A stretch of 16,174 nt of DNA from Phycisphaerales bacterium UBA2266 (GTDB lineage Bacteria; Planctomycetota; Phycisphaerae; Sedimentisphaerales; Anaerobacaceae), in contig DDXG01000350.1 of NCBI GenBank assembly GCA_002347125.1, positions 1-16,174 on the forward strand. Direction: 5' to 3'. A program made the translations under genes and the position numbers. Of the stretch, positions 15,308 to 16,174 are shown piece by piece. Numbering within the stretch: the first letter of the stretch is position 1; every line of letters begins with the position of its first letter. The notes under the pieces were generated by a model. That model made no database searches. It worked only from the letters and a program-made list of their open reading frames with translations, and was not told where the DNA came from.

Positions 15308-16174
15308 TCAGGATGCGTTGACCGCGGCGATATAGCCCTGCTTCTCAAGATAGAGAATAATGCTCTGAACACCCTCTTCGGGTGTCGCGTCGGTTGTGTC
15401 GCAGACGAGTTCGGCGTCCTTGGGTTCTTCATAGGGGTCGGAGACGCCCGTGAATTCCTTGATGATACCGGCGCGGGCCTTGGCGTAGAGGCCTTTGCGG
15501 TCGCGCTGCTCGCAGACCTCGGCGGGCGTCGAGACGTGGACCAGGACGAATCCACCGACCGGTTCGATCATCTCGCGGACCTCCTTGCGGATCCGATCGT
15601 AAGGGGCGATCGGGGCGCAGATGGCGATACCGCCGTTCTTGGTGATCTCGGAGGCGACCCAGCCGATCCGGCGGATGTTAATGTCGCGATGCTCCTTGGA
15701 GAAGCCCAGTTCGGACGAGAGGTGTTTGCGGACGAGGTCGCCGTCAAGCAGGGTCGTGGGACGGCCGCCGATCTCCATCAGCCGCGTGATAAGGACGTTG
15801 GCCAGGGTGGACTTGCCGGAGCTGGGCAGGCCGGTGAAGAACACCGTGAAGCCCTGCCGGCTGCGAGGGGGATAGGTCCGGCGCAGCTCGGTGATGACGT
15901 CGGCGAAGCTGAACCAGGTCGGGATGTCGCGGCCGGTGGCCAGGCGGTCGCGCAGTTCGGTGCCGGAGATGTTCTTGGTGACGGCGCCTTCGGGGACCTC
16001 ATCGACGGGCACATAGGTGTCCTGATCCTCGACGTAGACCATCTCCTTGAAGGGAACCATGCCGATACCCAGTTCCTTCTCGTGCTCCTGCACGGCTTCC
16101 TGGGCTTCGTAGGGTCCGTAGAAGGGCTTGCCTGAGGGGTCCTTGCCCGGGCCGGCGTGGTCGCGGCCGACGAT
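15308..16174 (-). CDS. cysC: bifunctional ATP sulfurylase/APS kinase, 5' partial
   Basis: The frame runs off the right edge, so only the C-terminal 288 residues are present. The first residues, IVGRDHAGPG, are the hallmark of the ATP sulfurylase active site, followed by FYGPYEAQ and the sulfurylase C-terminal part to about residue 98. An APS kinase domain follows from about 105: P-loop GLPSSGKS (115-122), LDGDLVRK (143-150), GFSKEHRDINIRRIGWVA (157-174), ICAPIAPYDRIR (185-196) and DRKGLYAKARAG (225-236). The protein makes APS from sulfate and ATP and then phosphorylates it to PAPS. A GTG inside the frame (16093) is not a true start because conserved sulfurylase sequence continues past it. First gene visible in the minus-strand sulfate group. 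Domain calls are secure. Confidence 0.92.
   Translation of the reverse strand: MVGRDHAGPGKDPSGKPFYGPYEAQEAVQEHEKELGIGMVPFKEMVYVEDQDTYVPVDEVPEGAVTKNISGTELRDRLATGRDIPTWFSFADVITELRRTYPPRSRQGFTVFFTGLPSSGKSTLANVLITRLMEIGGRPTTLLDGDLVRKHLSSELGFSKEHRDINIRRIGWVASEITKNGGIAICAPIAPYDRIRKEVREMIEPVGGFVLVHVSTPAEVCEQRDRKGLYAKARAGIIKEFTGVSDPYEEPKDAELVCDTTDATPEEGVQSIILYLEKQGYIAAVNAS

Noticed and set aside
15260..16135. A plus-strand open frame of 291 codons
   Set aside because: It is antisense to the sulfurylase/APS kinase gene, whose P-loop and GRDHAGPG motifs are unmistakable.

Overview
The window is GC-rich, densely coded DNA with no gene-free stretch longer than about 230 bases. It has no rRNA, tRNA, CRISPR array, integrase or transposase that I can see. 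Gene content points to Planctomycetota, most likely the Phycisphaerae/Sedimentisphaerales side. The indicators are a large Gln-rich DUF4175-like protein, a VWA plus glutamine-amidotransferase-like membrane protein, a Tat-exported TIM-barrel isomerase, a secreted glycosidase and a secreted beta-helix protein. Many short palindromic repeats lie inside genes. The taxonomic call is an inference from families and repeats, not a match.

Layout. (1) 1-7107, plus strand: a tight three-gene operon with ATGA overlaps. It encodes a DUF4175-like coiled-coil protein (5' end outside the window), a membrane-anchored VWA/GATase-like protein, and an exported caspase/C13-like protein whose catalytic cysteine appears to be missing. 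All three carry in-frame patches of dispersed palindromic and GGACGA-type repeats. (2) 7209-9797, minus strand: a LEA14/WHy-type lipoprotein, a secreted GH43-like five-bladed propeller and a Tat-exported hydroxypyruvate-isomerase-like TIM barrel. (3) 10026-11798, plus strand: a secreted right-handed beta-helix protein, divergent from region 2. (4) 11855-16174, minus strand: a sulfate-activation group read from right to left. It holds a bifunctional ATP sulfurylase/APS kinase (cut by the window edge), an SLC13-type permease with two RCK_C domains, a CysQ-type bisphosphate nucleotidase and a WbuC-type cupin.

How the genes fit together. Region 4 is a coherent pathway: anion uptake, sulfate activation to APS and PAPS, and removal of the by-product PAP. 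Regions 2 and 3 look like exported carbohydrate metabolism. Region 1 resembles the BatA-like clusters of Planctomycetota, whose function is not established. In the family they usually accompany a MoxR ATPase and a DUF58 protein, which would lie to the left of this window.

The most unusual signal is the repeat system in region 1. Short hairpins with an AGA or GGA loop, GGACGA-type arrays and other mini-palindromes are combined into mosaics and read through in several reading phases. Elsewhere in the window the same or similar elements occur only between genes.
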